NCBI GenBank assembly: GCA_002702725.1 | Contig: PABE01000113.1 | Coordinates: 1 to 38,441, forward strand | Source of the DNA: Porticoccaceae bacterium | GTDB taxonomy: Bacteria > Pseudomonadota > Gammaproteobacteria > Pseudomonadales > Porticoccaceae | Length of the DNA: 38,441 bases | Reading direction: 5' to 3' | Shown here: one piece after another, positions 9,995 through 18,911 of the stretch | Layout of the letters: each line of letters starts with the position of its first letter | Numbering within the stretch: position 1 is the stretch's first letter | Program-made: the position numbers and the translations under genes | Notes under the pieces: model-generated | Database searches by the model: none | What the model was told of the DNA's origin: nothing | The model's input: only the letters and a program-made list of their open reading frames with translations

Positions 9995-10729
9995 CTAGAT
10001 ACCCAGCAGCTTCAGCAATTCCTTATGGGGCCGGTAACCGACGATCATAGTTCCGTCCATCAGGATCAGGCTGGGCGTACCGGAAACCCCGAATTGGTGG
10101 CCAAGCTCGAAGTCAGAGGCCACCGGGTTGTCGTCACACAGTTCAACGTCGATGGTTTTACCGGCCTTGAGATCGGTGAGCGCCTGGCGGGGATTTTCCG
10201 CGCACCAGGCCTGAACCAGCTTCCGATAGCTCGACGAGCCAATGCCCGCCCGGGGGTAAGCCAGGTACCGGACCTCGACGCCGCTCTGGTTGAGCTCGGG
10301 TACTTCCTGATGAAGTTTGCGGCAGTATCCGCAGTCGACATCAGTGAACACATTGATGATGGCCCGGGTGTCACCCTCTGCCGGAAAGACGATCATCCGG
10401 TCGCGGTCAATCTCGGCCAATACTTTGCGGCGCTCCGCGACACGCTCTGCCTCCGCCAGGTTGACGAACTGTCCGGGGACGACCTGATACAGCTCACCCA
10501 CCACAACATGATCCGCAGAGGCATCGGTATACATGATGGGTCCGCCCTCGACCTGAACCTGGTAAATGCCGGGAAGCGGGGTCGATTTGACCTCACCATA
10601 GGAAAAATCGGGGCGCGCCGACTGCAGGCGAGAGAGAATGGTATCGCTGACCGTCGTTTCGACCTCAGCCTGCGCCATGGCGGCTGCACCCGCACAAAGC
10701 AGGAGTATTATGGAGCGGAAAATACGCAC
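9995..10729 (-). CDS. dsbC: Periplasmic thiol:disulfide isomerase DsbC
   Basis: Rearranges wrong disulfides in periplasmic proteins. From the GTG at 10729 the protein has 244 residues and opens with a Sec signal peptide (MRIFRSIILLLCAGAAAMAQA, cleavage after AQA). The start is supported by AAGGAAGG five bases upstream; the frame is open further upstream to 10798 but that extension is not signal-like. The N-terminal dimerization region is followed by the thioredoxin fold with CGYC (133-136) and the cis-proline loop GTPS. It lies between xerD and hom in the order known from Pseudomonas. Confidence 0.96.
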   Translation of the reverse strand: MRIFRSIILLLCAGAAAMAQAEVETTVSDTILSRLQSARPDFSYGEVKSTPLPGIYQVQVEGGPIMYTDASADHVVVGELYQVVPGQFVNLAEAERVAERRKVLAEIDRDRMIVFPAEGDTRAIINVFTDVDCGYCRKLHQEVPELNQSGVEVRYLAYPRAGIGSSSYRKLVQAWCAENPRQALTDLKAGKTIDVELCDDNPVASDFELGHQFGVSGTPSLILMDGTMIVGYRPHKELLKLLGI

Positions 10730-10801
10730 GTTTGCCTTCCTTATCTGTCCAATTGACCGCAAGCGGTAATGGTTTCCCCAAACCGTTCGCAAAACCACAT
10801 T

Positions 10802-11710
10802 CTACCCTCTGGGATGGTGACGGGCATGAATTTCTTTCATTCGACTCTGGGCGATATGGGTATAGATCTGCGTGGTCGACAGATCACTATGACCCAGAAG
10901 CAGCTGCACCACCCGCAGGTCCGCTCCGTGGTTGAGCAGATGGGTGGCGAAGGCGTGCCGAAGCGTGTGGGGCGAAAGCGGCTTTTCGATACCCGCCACC
11001 GCGGCCCAGTGCCTGACCCTGTGCCAGAATGTCTGACGGGTCATTTGCTGTTGCCGTTCACTGGGAAAGACGACATCACTTCCGCCACTACCCATCAGGC
11101 TCGGTCTTCCCCCGGCGAAATACGCCGCCAGATGGGCGAGCGCTTCCTCGCCCATGGGAACGAGACGTTCCTTGCCGCCCTTGCCCATAACACGAACAAT
11201 GCCCTGACGGGTATTGACCTGTGGAAGTGTCAGCCCCACGAGCTCAGACACCCTTAAACCCGTAGCATAAAGCAATTCCAGCATGGCCCTGTCGCGCAAC
11301 ACCAGCGGGGAATCGCCAACCGGCGCCGCCAACAGTCTCTCGACATCCTGCTCGGTAAGGCTTTTCGGCAAGGGGCGTCCCAGTTTGGGGTTCTCGATCA
11401 AGGCCGTCGGATCCTGCTTGATGAGCTTTTCGCGGACCAGATAACGGTAGAATCCGCGGAGACAGGAAAGCGTTCGACTGGTGGACCTGGCACTCAATCG
11501 ATGCTCCAACCGGTGAGCCAGATACCGCTGCACGTCACCGCTTTGTGCCCGTTGCAGGCAGACGCCGTCGGCGGTCAGCCAGTCGCGGCAGGTTTCCAGG
11601 TCGCGACGGTAAGCGTCCAGGGTGTTGCGACTGAGCCCCCGCTCCATCCAGAGAGCGTCGAGGTAACGTTCAATAAGCGCTTGTTCCGGGCGGTTCGGGG
11701 AGTCTGGCAT
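10802..11710 (-). CDS. xerD: Site-specific tyrosine recombinase XerD
   Basis: With XerC it resolves chromosome dimers at dif during cell division. From the ATG at 11710 it has 302 residues, close to E. coli XerD (298). The N-terminal SAM-like core-binding domain spans about residues 8-95. The catalytic residues are all visible: Arg153 (TGLRVSE), Lys177 (GKGGKER), His248 and Arg251 (HTLRHAFATH), His274 (LLGHSDLSTT) and Tyr283 (QIYTHI). It is a housekeeping recombinase, and the syntenic position next to dsbC argues against a phage or integron integrase. No dif site was found in the window. Confidence 0.96.
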   Translation of the reverse strand: MPDSPNRPEQALIERYLDALWMERGLSRNTLDAYRRDLETCRDWLTADGVCLQRAQSGDVQRYLAHRLEHRLSARSTSRTLSCLRGFYRYLVREKLIKQDPTALIENPKLGRPLPKSLTEQDVERLLAAPVGDSPLVLRDRAMLELLYATGLRVSELVGLTLPQVNTRQGIVRVMGKGGKERLVPMGEEALAHLAAYFAGGRPSLMGSGGSDVVFPSERQQQMTRQTFWHRVRHWAAVAGIEKPLSPHTLRHAFATHLLNHGADLRVVQLLLGHSDLSTTQIYTHIAQSRMKEIHARHHPRG

Positions 11711-11764
11711 GACGGAAGTGTACTGAAGAGCACGGCAAAAAGACCAGACGGCATCTCCGGCGCA

Positions 11765-11790
11765 CAAAAAAGGCGGCCCATGGGCCGCCT
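11765..11790 (-). terminator. Intrinsic terminator of the rpsP-rimM-trmD-rplS operon
   Basis: On the minus strand a perfect palindrome, AGGCGGCCCATGGGCCGCCT (11771-11790), is followed directly by six T residues. It lies 16 bp after the rplS stop and before xerD. Confidence 0.93.
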
Positions 11791-11806
11791 CGTTACCGGA
11801 CTCGCT

Positions 11807-12163
11807 TCAGCCCAGCTTTTCCTTGATCCGCGCGGCCTTGCCAGACAGTTCACGCAGGTAGTACAGCTTGGCCTGCCGCACATCACCACGGCGCTTGACC
11901 TGGATACTGTCGACCAACGGGCTATAGGTCTGGAAGGTACGTTCGACGCCCACACCATTGGAGCTTTTGCGGACGATGAATGACGAATTCAGGCCGCGGT
12001 TACGCTTGCCAATGACGACGCCCTCAAATGCCTGAAGACGCTCCCGGTTGCCTTCTTTAACCTTGACCTGAACGACAACCGTGTCGCCCGGGGCAAACGG
12101 CGGGACTTCTTTCTCCATCTGCTCTTTTTCAATGGCAGCGATAATGGGGTTCTTGTTGCTCAT
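11807..12163 (-). CDS. rplS: Large ribosomal subunit protein bL19
   Basis: Ribosomal protein at the 30S-50S interface. From the ATG at 12163 it has 118 residues, the usual size, and begins [16 protein letters not shown]. It contains [29 protein letters not shown] and ends in [19 protein letters not shown] six bases upstream fixes the start. It is the last gene of the rpsP-rimM-trmD-rplS operon, 103 bp after trmD, followed by a strong terminator. Confidence 0.98.
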   Translation of the reverse strand: MSNKNPIIAAIEKEQMEKEVPPFAPGDTVVVQVKVKEGNRERLQAFEGVVIGKRNRGLNSSFIVRKSSNGVGVERTFQTYSPLVDSIQVKRRGDVRQAKLYYLRELSGKAARIKEKLG

Positions 12164-12266
12164 GCTTTGCTCCTCATGTGTAGGTTTGGTGGCAAGCCAC
12201 CTTGTCGAGTAGCGCCGCACAGAGAGGATGACAGGGACTCAATCCACCGCCATCATCTGCCGGCTA

Positions 12267-13028
12267 TCACTCACCGGACGGCTTCTCCCCGTCCAGTTTT
12301 GCCAGTATTGTCCGGCACTCATCATCGAGCGCCAGACCGTTCAACAATTCCGGTCGTCGCGACCGGGTTCTCGCTAACGACTGCGCCAGCCGCCAGCGTC
12401 GAATCTTTTCATGGTTGCCGGACATCAGAACCTCCGGCACCGCCAATCCTTCGTAATTTTCAGGCCTGGTGTAGTGCGGACAGTCCAGCAAGCCCTGTGC
12501 AAACGAGTCCTGCTCCGCGGATTGCTGATGGCCGAGGGCGCCGGGTATCCGCCTGACCAGAGCATCAATCAACACCATCGCCGGCAACTCACCGCCGCTG
12601 AGCACATAGTCGCCAATCGACCACTCCTCATCCACCTCGAGGGAGATCAGGCGCTCATCGACGCCTTCATAGCGTCCGGCAACCAGTACCAGGTTTCCTG
12701 TCCGGTCCAGGTGTTCAACCCCCCGCTGATCGAGTACCCGACCCTGGGGAGACAAATAGATCACATTGACCGGACTTCTCTCCTCTCCGGCCGCCCACGT
12801 TCGGGCATCCCTAATCGCGGCCCTGAGCGGCTCGACCATCATCACCATGCCGGGGCCGCCACCATAGGGCCGGTCATCAACGGTGCGGTGCCTGTCGCGG
12901 GTATAGTCCCGCGGGTTGAAGCTGGCAAACGCCCACAAGCCCGTATTCAGGGCCCGAGCGGTTATACCGCTCTCTGTGACCGCAGGGAACATCTCGGGAA
13001 AAATCGTCACCAGCGCAATACGTTTCAT
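12267..13028 (-). CDS. trmD: tRNA (guanine37-N1)-methyltransferase
   Basis: SpoU/SPOUT-class enzyme that methylates G37 of tRNAs reading CNN codons and so prevents +1 frameshifts. From the ATG at 13028 it has 253 residues. Family stretches are [33 protein letters not shown] and [15 protein letters not shown], which form the trefoil-knot SAM site. GGAG lies upstream of the start. It follows rimM by 22 bp in the operon. Confidence 0.98.
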   Translation of the reverse strand: MKRIALVTIFPEMFPAVTESGITARALNTGLWAFASFNPRDYTRDRHRTVDDRPYGGGPGMVMMVEPLRAAIRDARTWAAGEERSPVNVIYLSPQGRVLDQRGVEHLDRTGNLVLVAGRYEGVDERLISLEVDEEWSIGDYVLSGGELPAMVLIDALVRRIPGALGHQQSAEQDSFAQGLLDCPHYTRPENYEGLAVPEVLMSGNHEKIRRWRLAQSLARTRSRRPELLNGLALDDECRTILAKLDGEKPSGE

Positions 13029-13050
13029 GGTGGAAGGCTCCTGCCCCGAC

Positions 13051-13638
13051 TCAACCACCGCGCTCAAACGCCGGGTCCCAATCCACCACTATCCGGCGAG
13101 CCTCAAGATCGACATCGACGATATAAACCTCGACGAACGGGATCAGGCGCTCAATCCGGTCCAAACTGCCGGCATCCCCAGAAACCATCATGACCTCGCC
13201 GGCACCGGTATCCATGAAGCCGGTAACAACCCCCAGGTCCCGCTGCTCTCCGTCGTAAGCGGTTACCACCCTCAGTCCCTCAAGCTGGTGAAGATAGACT
13301 TCGTCAGCCCCCGGCACCGGAAACCGGTCGGCGGAAACCATGATTTCCCGCCGGCAGTACTGCCGGGCGATTTCACGGTCGTCGATTCCGTCTATGTGCG
13401 CCAGAAAACCCTTGGCCGCTCTCCGATGCTGGTCAACCTTGATAGGCTTGCAGCCTTCGGGCATCTTCAGCCACCAGGGCTGATAGTCGAAAATATTGCT
13501 TTCCGGGTCCGTATAGGAGTGGATCTTCACCCACCCCTTGACACCGTGCACCGTGGTGATTTTACCGACGACAACCAGGTCGTCGGGAACCGTCAGAGCA
13601 CTATCGCCTGTTGTGCGCAAAGACCCTGGCTCCGCCAC
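13051..13638 (-). CDS. rimM: Ribosome maturation factor RimM
   Basis: Assists maturation of the 30S head domain through binding to S19. The protein has 195 residues with the N-terminal RimM domain ([18 protein letters not shown]) and a C-terminal PRC-barrel ([29 protein letters not shown]). The start is GTG at 13638, only 14 bases after the rpsP stop and without a strong Shine-Dalgarno sequence, so translation is probably coupled to rpsP. Confidence 0.96.
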   Translation of the reverse strand: MAEPGSLRTTGDSALTVPDDLVVVGKITTVHGVKGWVKIHSYTDPESNIFDYQPWWLKMPEGCKPIKVDQHRRAAKGFLAHIDGIDDREIARQYCRREIMVSADRFPVPGADEVYLHQLEGLRVVTAYDGEQRDLGVVTGFMDTGAGEVMMVSGDAGSLDRIERLIPFVEVYIVDVDLEARRIVVDWDPAFERGG

Positions 13639-13652
13639 GGGGTGTCAGCGGT

Positions 13653-13904
13653 TTACGCCTGCTGACGGGACGCTTCTTTAACCAGCTGGGTGACACGCTC
13701 TGACGTCTGGGCACCCTGAGCCAGCCAATACTTGACCCGGTCAAGATCGACACGAAGACGCTCTTCATTGCCACGGGCAACGGGGTTGAAAAAACCGACC
13801 CGCTCGATAAAGCGACTGTCGCGGGCATTGCGGCTGTTGGCCACCGTCAAGTGGTAAAAGGGACGCTTCTTGGAGCCGCCACGAGCTAAACGGATTGTTA
13901 CCAT
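13653..13904 (-). CDS. rpsP: Small ribosomal subunit protein bS16
   Basis: Ribosomal protein needed for 30S assembly. It has 83 residues, opening [19 protein letters not shown] and containing [28 protein letters not shown] lies upstream of the ATG at 13904. It is the first gene of the rpsP-rimM-trmD-rplS operon, with a likely promoter at 13985-14013. Confidence 0.98.
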   Translation of the reverse strand: MVTIRLARGGSKKRPFYHLTVANSRNARDSRFIERVGFFNPVARGNEERLRVDLDRVKYWLAQGAQTSERVTQLVKEASRQQA

Positions 13905-13984
13905 GGACTAAATCTTCCTGGGCTTACACGTTAACGTTGAAAACAGAGGAACGGCGTTTACACAGCCATCCCGAAAGGGGGCGC

Positions 13985-14013
13985 ATTTTACGGCAAAGTC
14001 GCAACAAAAGAAA
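13985..14013 (-). promoter_or_regulatory. Probable sigma70 promoter of the rpsP operon
   Basis: On the minus strand a -10 element TAAAAT (13990-13985) is preceded after 17 bases by a weak -35 TTTCTT (14013-14008). An A/T-rich stretch (about 14071-14095) lies further upstream. The -10 is followed by a GCGCCCCC run, a GC-rich start region common at stable ribosomal promoters. It is inferred from motif spacing only. Confidence 0.5.
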
Positions 14014-14121
14014 CTCTGCACGCAACGAATACGCAAGTGGAACATCGGGCAGCGGGAAACAGCGGCCTAAAAAAATAATAAATATTTATAAATCAGTAAG
14101 TTGATGCTATTCAAGCGAGAT

Positions 14122-14157
14122 AAAAAGGCCCGATAGCCGGCCCCTGAAAACGGGGCC
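14122..14157 (-). terminator. Probable intrinsic terminator downstream of ffh
   Basis: On the minus strand, 18 bp past the ffh stop, GGCCCC (14157-14152) and GGGGCC (14144-14139) form a hairpin. It is followed by an overlapping, one-base-bulged stem GGCCG-GCTAT-CGGGCC that ends at TTTTT (14126-14122). The second hairpin plus the T run is the likely terminator. Confidence 0.7.
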
Positions 14158-14174
14158 TGCTGCGGCGCAATCCG

Positions 14175-15566
14175 TCAGAACCGGAACCCCCCGGGGGGCT
14201 GCCCGCCACCCGGGAACCCTCCCGGCGGCATACCACCTTCCAGTCCGCGCATCATGTTGGCCATGCCCTTGCCTTTCATTTTTTTCATCATTTTGGACAT
14301 TTGTTTGTGCTGCTTCAGCACCCGGTTAAGATCCTGAATGCTGGTACCCGACCCCTCGGTAATGCGCCGCTTGCGGGAGCCATTGAGAATATCCGGATTG
14401 CGGCGCTCTTTGGCGGTCATGGAATTGATAATGGCCTCCATCCGCTTGAACTGGGAGGTGACGTTGGCCTGCTCCGCCATCTGGGCCATATTCCCCATGC
14501 CGGGCAACTTTTCCAGCATTGATGTCATGCCGCCCAGGTTCTGCATCTGCTGTAACTGATCCCTGAGATCTTCGAGATCGAAACCCTTGCCCTTTTTAAC
14601 CTTGGCCGCCAGTTTTTCGGCTTTCTGCTTGTCGACCTTGCGCTCCATGTCCTCGATCAGGGACAGGACATCCCCCATGCCGAGAATTCGCGAGGCAATG
14701 CGGTCCGGATAAAAAGGCTCCAGGGCGTCGGTCTTTTCACCAGCGCCCAGGAATTTGATCGGTTTGCCGGTGACCTGACGAACGGAAAGCGCCGCGCCAC
14801 CGCGGGCGTCACCATCCACCTTGGTCAGCACGACGCCGGTCAGCGGCAGCGCGTCGTTAAATGCCTTGGCGGTATTGACCGCATCCTGGCCGATCATGGC
14901 ATCGATCACAAACAATGTTTCCACGGGCTTCAGGAGGCCATGGAGAGATTGAATTTCATCCATCAGTTCGTCGTCGATATGCAGGCGCCCCGCGGTATCG
15001 ACTATCAGCACATCGACAAACGCCTTGCGCGCCGCATCGAGGGCGACCTCGGCGATATGAAGCGGATCCTGATCACCGGCACTGGGGCAGAATTGAGCGC
15101 CAACTTCGCCCGCCAGGGTCTCCAGCTGCTTTATCGCCGCCGGCCGATAAACGTCGGCACTGACCACCATGACTTTCTTTTTCTGTTGTTCCTTGAGGAA
15201 CCGGGCCAGCTTGGCCACCGATGTAGTCTTGCCGGCGCCCTGCAGGCCGGCCATCAAAATGACGGCCGGAGGCTGCACGGCAAGATTCAGGGACTCGTTG
15301 GCAGTGCCCATGACCGCCTCCAGCTCCTGCTGAACGATCTTGAGGAACTGCTGGCCGGGGTTGAGACTGCGACTGACTTCCGTGCCCACCGCGCGCTGGC
15401 GCACATGATCGACAAAGTCCTTGACCACGGGCAGCGCAACATCAGCCTCCAGCAATGCCATGCGCACTTCGCGCAGCGAGTCCTTGATATTGTCTTCCGT
15501 CAGATGCGCCTTGCCGGTAATTTTGCGCAAGGTCAGCGACAGGCGATCGCTGAGGTTTTCAAACAT
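14175..15566 (-). CDS. ffh: Signal recognition particle protein Ffh
   Basis: SRP54-type GTPase that targets nascent membrane proteins to FtsY and SecYEG. From the ATG at 15566 (MFENLSDRLS) it has 463 residues; an ATG two codons upstream at 15572 is possible. The P-loop GLQGAGKT is at 107-114, followed by DTAGR and the TKVDG motif. The methionine-rich M domain follows and ends in a Gly/Pro-rich tail (PPGGFPGGGQPPGGFRF). It is divergent from the CcsA-like gene, as in Pseudomonas. The 4.5S RNA gene is not in the window. Confidence 0.97.
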   Translation of the reverse strand: MFENLSDRLSLTLRKITGKAHLTEDNIKDSLREVRMALLEADVALPVVKDFVDHVRQRAVGTEVSRSLNPGQQFLKIVQQELEAVMGTANESLNLAVQPPAVILMAGLQGAGKTTSVAKLARFLKEQQKKKVMVVSADVYRPAAIKQLETLAGEVGAQFCPSAGDQDPLHIAEVALDAARKAFVDVLIVDTAGRLHIDDELMDEIQSLHGLLKPVETLFVIDAMIGQDAVNTAKAFNDALPLTGVVLTKVDGDARGGAALSVRQVTGKPIKFLGAGEKTDALEPFYPDRIASRILGMGDVLSLIEDMERKVDKQKAEKLAAKVKKGKGFDLEDLRDQLQQMQNLGGMTSMLEKLPGMGNMAQMAEQANVTSQFKRMEAIINSMTAKERRNPDILNGSRKRRITEGSGTSIQDLNRVLKQHKQMSKMMKKMKGKGMANMMRGLEGGMPPGGFPGGGQPPGGFRF

Positions 15567-15712
15567 AGCCATGATGGTGAATATCCCGAGTTCGGATGTA
15601 CGACGAGGAACGAAGTATACAGGATCATTTTCCGCGCTGCCGCCAGCTTTGCCCTTGCCCGGTTCTGTGACAAACTTGGCCCTTCGTCGGAATCCCCGGA
15701 TTGTGCTCTCCA

Positions 15713-16522
15713 ATGCTCGTCACCACTACGACAGTCGCCGCCATCCTGCTCTACCTGGGCGCCACCCTGTTCCACATTACCCAGAGACTGCGCTCGCCGG
15801 CATCAACCGCACCGACGGTTTTAATGGCCGCCGGGGGTATCGCGCTGGCCCTGCACGGTTATGTGGCCAGCGAGCTTGTTTTCAGCGGCGCCGGGGTCAA
15901 TTTTTCACTTTGGCCGGCGAGTGTACTGATTCTCTTTGTGGTCAACCTGATTGTTCTGCTCAGCAGCCTGCGCAAACCCCTGCACTCGCTGCTGATTCTG
16001 CTTTTCCCCGCGTCCGCCCTGGGACTGACATTGTCGCTGGCGCTGGGGACAGACCTCCCCCACAAGGACCACCTTTCGCTGCAAATTGGCGTTCATGTGC
16101 TTTTTTCGCTGCTCGCCTACAGTGTGTTTACCGTGGCCGCCGCACACGCACTGCTGCTGGCCTATCAGGATCGTCGCCTCAAGCAACACCACCCGGGAGG
16201 GTTTCTGCGCGGCCTGCCGCCGCTGCAGACCATGGAAGCCCTGCTTTTTGAGTACATATGGGCCGGTATTATTCTGCTTACCCTGAGTCTGATCACCGGA
16301 TTCCTTTTTCTGGAAAACCTTTGGGCGCAACACCTGGCCCACAAGAGCTTCTTCTCCGTCGTCGCCTGGCTGGTGTTCGCCACCCTATTGTGGGGTCGCT
16401 ACCGCATCGGCTGGCGCAGTCGCACCGCGATCCGCTGGACCCTGGGGGGCTTTATCTCCCTGGCACTGGCCTATTGGGGCAGCAAGTTTGTCCTTGAAGT
16501 ACTGCTCGGCGTACCGGCGTAA
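15713..16522 (+). CDS. Inner-membrane CcsA/YpjD-family protein
   Basis: Belongs to the cytochrome c assembly protein family (CcsA/YpjD-like). From the ATG at 15713 it has 269 residues with about eight hydrophobic membrane segments. Conserved-looking histidines lie in helices (IGVHVLFSLLAYSVFT and LAHKSFFSVVAWLVFA), as in heme-handling members. The E. coli relative YpjD has been linked to the CorB/CorC Mg/Co transport group. Here it sits directly upstream of a CorB-like gene, and the same pair follows ffh in Pseudomonas. Heme binding is an inference. An in-frame TTG at 15701 is a less likely start. Confidence 0.88.
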   Translation: MLVTTTTVAAILLYLGATLFHITQRLRSPASTAPTVLMAAGGIALALHGYVASELVFSGAGVNFSLWPASVLILFVVNLIVLLSSLRKPLHSLLILLFPASALGLTLSLALGTDLPHKDHLSLQIGVHVLFSLLAYSVFTVAAAHALLLAYQDRRLKQHHPGGFLRGLPPLQTMEALLFEYIWAGIILLTLSLITGFLFLENLWAQHLAHKSFFSVVAWLVFATLLWGRYRIGWRSRTAIRWTLGGFISLALAYWGSKFVLEVLLGVPA

Positions 16523-16605
16523 ACCGATCCATTCAGAGCCGGGTTGCCAATTAGACAGAAGTTCTTCACCATAGCTGCCTTGTTAAGGCATAGGCTCGGC
16601 GTTAA

Positions 16606-17898
16606 TTGAACGACACCCCTTTATGGCTGCTTTCAGGCCTGCTGGTAGTGCTGCTGTCGATTTCGGCTTTTTTCTCGAGCTCCGAGACCGGCATGATGTC
16701 CATCAACCGCTACCGGTTGAAACATCTCGCCAAACAGCAACGTAGCGCCCGGCGGGTAAAGAGCCTGCTCAAACGCCCGGATCGCCTGATCGGCGTCATC
16801 CTTATCGGCAACAACCTGGCCAACAATTTCGCCGCTATCGTCGCCGCCGCACTGGCTGTCCGCCTCTACGGCAGGGGCTCGGAATACCTCGCGGGCATTC
16901 TGCTGACCATTGTCATGCTGATTTTTGCCGAGGTGACCCCGAAAACCCTCGCAGCAATCTTTCCCGAGCGTATTGCCTTCCCGGCCAGCTACATTCTCAA
17001 GCCTCTGCTCAAGCTGCTCTATCCAGTGGTGTGGATCGTCAACCATGTCTCCAATGGCCTTCTGCGCCTGTTTGGCGTTAACACCGCCGACGTCCGGGAT
17101 GACAGCCTGAGCAAGGAAGAATTGAGAACCGTGGTGGATGAGTCCAGTGACGACACCGCGGGTGACCACCAGGGGATGCTGATCAACATCCTCGACCTGG
17201 AAAAGGTGACGGTCAATGACATCATGGTCCCCCGCAATGAAATTTCGGGCCTAAACCTGGAAGACGACATCGAAACCCTCGTCGACCAGATTGTCGCCAC
17301 CGAATACACCCGTCTGCCCATATACGATGGCGACATCAACGACGTCGTCGGAATTCTCCATATGCGCAGGGTCAACCGTCTGCTGCGCCGCGGCGAGGGC
17401 GCGCTGACCAAGGAAGCCATCAAACGCTTTGCCCGCGAGCCTTACTTCGTGCCGGAAAGTACCCCCCTGCACGTCCAGCTGGTCAACTTTCAGAAGAACA
17501 AGCGCCGGATCGGCCTGGTGGTGGATGAATATGGCGAGATACTCGGTCTGGTAACCCTGGAGGATATCCTGGAGGAAATCGTCGGTGAGTTCACAACCAA
17601 CTATGCCGAGGACGACCAGGAGATCACCCGCAACAAGGATGCCAGCTTCACCATTGACGCCAGCGCCAATATCCGGGATATCAACAAGATTACCGGCTGG
17701 CAATTGCCCACTGACGGACCAAAAACACTGAACGGGCTGATCCTGGAACAGCTTGAGCAAATTCCCGAAGGGAACGTCTGCCTGCAGTTGGGGGATTACC
17801 GTTTCGAAACCCTGTCGCTGACAGAAAAAATGATCGATCGGGTATCGGGCCGCAAAACCTTGTTTTCTCACCAGGAGCCAGCGTCGGAGGACAACTGA
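16606..17898 (+). CDS. CorB-like CNNM/CBS-domain membrane protein
   Basis: DUF21-CBS-CorC_HlyC protein of the CNNM/CorB group (E. coli YfjD/CorB), implicated in magnesium or cobalt efflux. The 430 residues comprise a DUF21 membrane domain (about 1-190, with FFSSSETGMMSINRYRLKHL), two CBS domains (about 205-330, with VNDIMVPRNEISGL and LVVDEYGEILGLVTLEDILEE) and a CorC_HlyC domain (about 345-425). The start is TTG at 16606 with a weak ribosome binding site. It is 83 bp downstream of the YpjD-like gene and probably co-transcribed. The next gene is convergent and no intrinsic terminator is visible in the 29-bp gap. Confidence 0.9.
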   Translation: MNDTPLWLLSGLLVVLLSISAFFSSSETGMMSINRYRLKHLAKQQRSARRVKSLLKRPDRLIGVILIGNNLANNFAAIVAAALAVRLYGRGSEYLAGILLTIVMLIFAEVTPKTLAAIFPERIAFPASYILKPLLKLLYPVVWIVNHVSNGLLRLFGVNTADVRDDSLSKEELRTVVDESSDDTAGDHQGMLINILDLEKVTVNDIMVPRNEISGLNLEDDIETLVDQIVATEYTRLPIYDGDINDVVGILHMRRVNRLLRRGEGALTKEAIKRFAREPYFVPESTPLHVQLVNFQKNKRRIGLVVDEYGEILGLVTLEDILEEIVGEFTTNYAEDDQEITRNKDASFTIDASANIRDINKITGWQLPTDGPKTLNGLILEQLEQIPEGNVCLQLGDYRFETLSLTEKMIDRVSGRKTLFSHQEPASEDN

Positions 17899-17927
17899 AT
17901 CTGCGCGAATCCTCGAAAGACAGTGTG

Positions 17928-18104
17928 CTAAAAGCCCCGCGCACGCAATCGGGCGAGCGCCACAACCCGACTGCGCTCTTCTTCGCTCATTGCCCGCCAA
18001 CTGGCGATCTCATCGCGATGTCTGAAGCAACCCTGACAAAGGTTTCGATCATCGAGTCGACATAGCCCGATGCACGGAGACTGGACTGCCTCAGGGGCGG
18101 ACAT
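17928..18104 (-). CDS. DUF1289 domain protein, four-cysteine
   Basis: Small protein of 58 residues from the ATG at 18104. It shows the DUF1289 signature SPCIGLC-x7-CQGCFRHRDEI-x-W, with Cys11, Cys15, Cys23 and Cys26 as a likely metal or Fe-S site. The function of the family is not established. The start overlaps the end of the nudL gene by 14 bases, so the two are probably translationally coupled. Confidence 0.85.
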   Translation of the reverse strand: MSAPEAVQSPCIGLCRLDDRNLCQGCFRHRDEIASWRAMSEEERSRVVALARLRARGF

Positions 18105-18705
18105 CGGTGATTTCGCCAATGGGTGTGTACTTGAGGGCAAGTTCCAGCCCGCTGGTGTATTTGAGCATCTCGGCCAGGACGTGAAGTGTAAAGCCCCAGA
18201 TGCAATAGCCCTGGTAAAAATAGCAGGGAACCCTGTGCAGGCCGCCGTCGAACCTGTACTCCGTATGTGTCAGGTTCCCCGCGTTGGCGAGGAAGGACAG
18301 GGGCACTTGAAATACCGATTCCACCTCGGAGGGATCCGGCACCAGAGGGAGCCCTTCCGGAATAAACCCGATGTAGGGGGAAACGCGCACATTGAAACGG
18401 GTGGCCCTGACGGGCAGTGCGGCGATGACCTCGACATCCTCCGGCTCCAGGGCAATTTCTTCATGGCTCTCCCGCAGCGCCGTATGCAAGAGGCTGTCGT
18501 CTTCGGGCTCCCACATACCGCCTGGAAAGGCGACCTGACCACTGTGGCTGGACATATGGCTGGCGCGCTTGATAAACACCAGGGAAGGATCCCTGGCACG
18601 GGTGACGGGAATCAGTACAGCCGCCTCACGGATTCGGTCGTCCCCGACAGGCTGACGGTATTCCGGGGGCAGATGGCTCAGCTTCTCGATAATAATGTCT
18701 AACAT
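18091..18705 (-). CDS. NudL-type CoA pyrophosphatase (Nudix hydrolase)
   Basis: Predicted to hydrolyse CoA and its thioesters to phosphopantetheine and adenosine bisphosphate. From the ATG at 18705 it has 204 residues. The Nudix box is in the NudL form: FPGGMWEPEDDSLLHTALRE followed by SHEEIAL, with the extra upstream stretch HSGQVAFPGG typical of the YeaB/NudL subgroup. An open frame extends upstream to 18744 but lacks family similarity. It is followed by the overlapping DUF1289 gene. Confidence 0.92.
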   Translation of the reverse strand: MLDIIIEKLSHLPPEYRQPVGDDRIREAAVLIPVTRARDPSLVFIKRASHMSSHSGQVAFPGGMWEPEDDSLLHTALRESHEEIALEPEDVEVIAALPVRATRFNVRVSPYIGFIPEGLPLVPDPSEVESVFQVPLSFLANAGNLTHTEYRFDGGLHRVPCYFYQGYCIWGFTLHVLAEMLKYTSGLELALKYTPIGEITDVRP

Positions 18706-18911
18706 CAGTATTTCAGATCGTTGGAGAGCTGCTTGAGACCACAACTTCGGTCATTTGATCAGGATTTTTTGCACATTTTGCTAATATTTCGCCGCAGGAT
18801 GGCCGAAGCCGGCGATCTTGAGGTCGTGACTAACCCCGATTATAGCGGCAAGCCGGCTATCAAGTCCCCTTCGCCCTTGATATGCTCGCCTTTTGATTCA
18901 AAACCAGCCCC

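Noticed and set aside
10802-11710. Tyrosine recombinase as a sign of a mobile element
   Set aside because: Its size, motifs and position next to dsbC identify it as housekeeping XerD. No att sites, tRNA or other mobile genes are nearby.
14020-14174. Possible 4.5S (SRP) RNA gene near ffh
   Set aside because: The region shows only an AT-rich stretch and a terminator; the conserved SRP RNA apical loop sequence is not seen.
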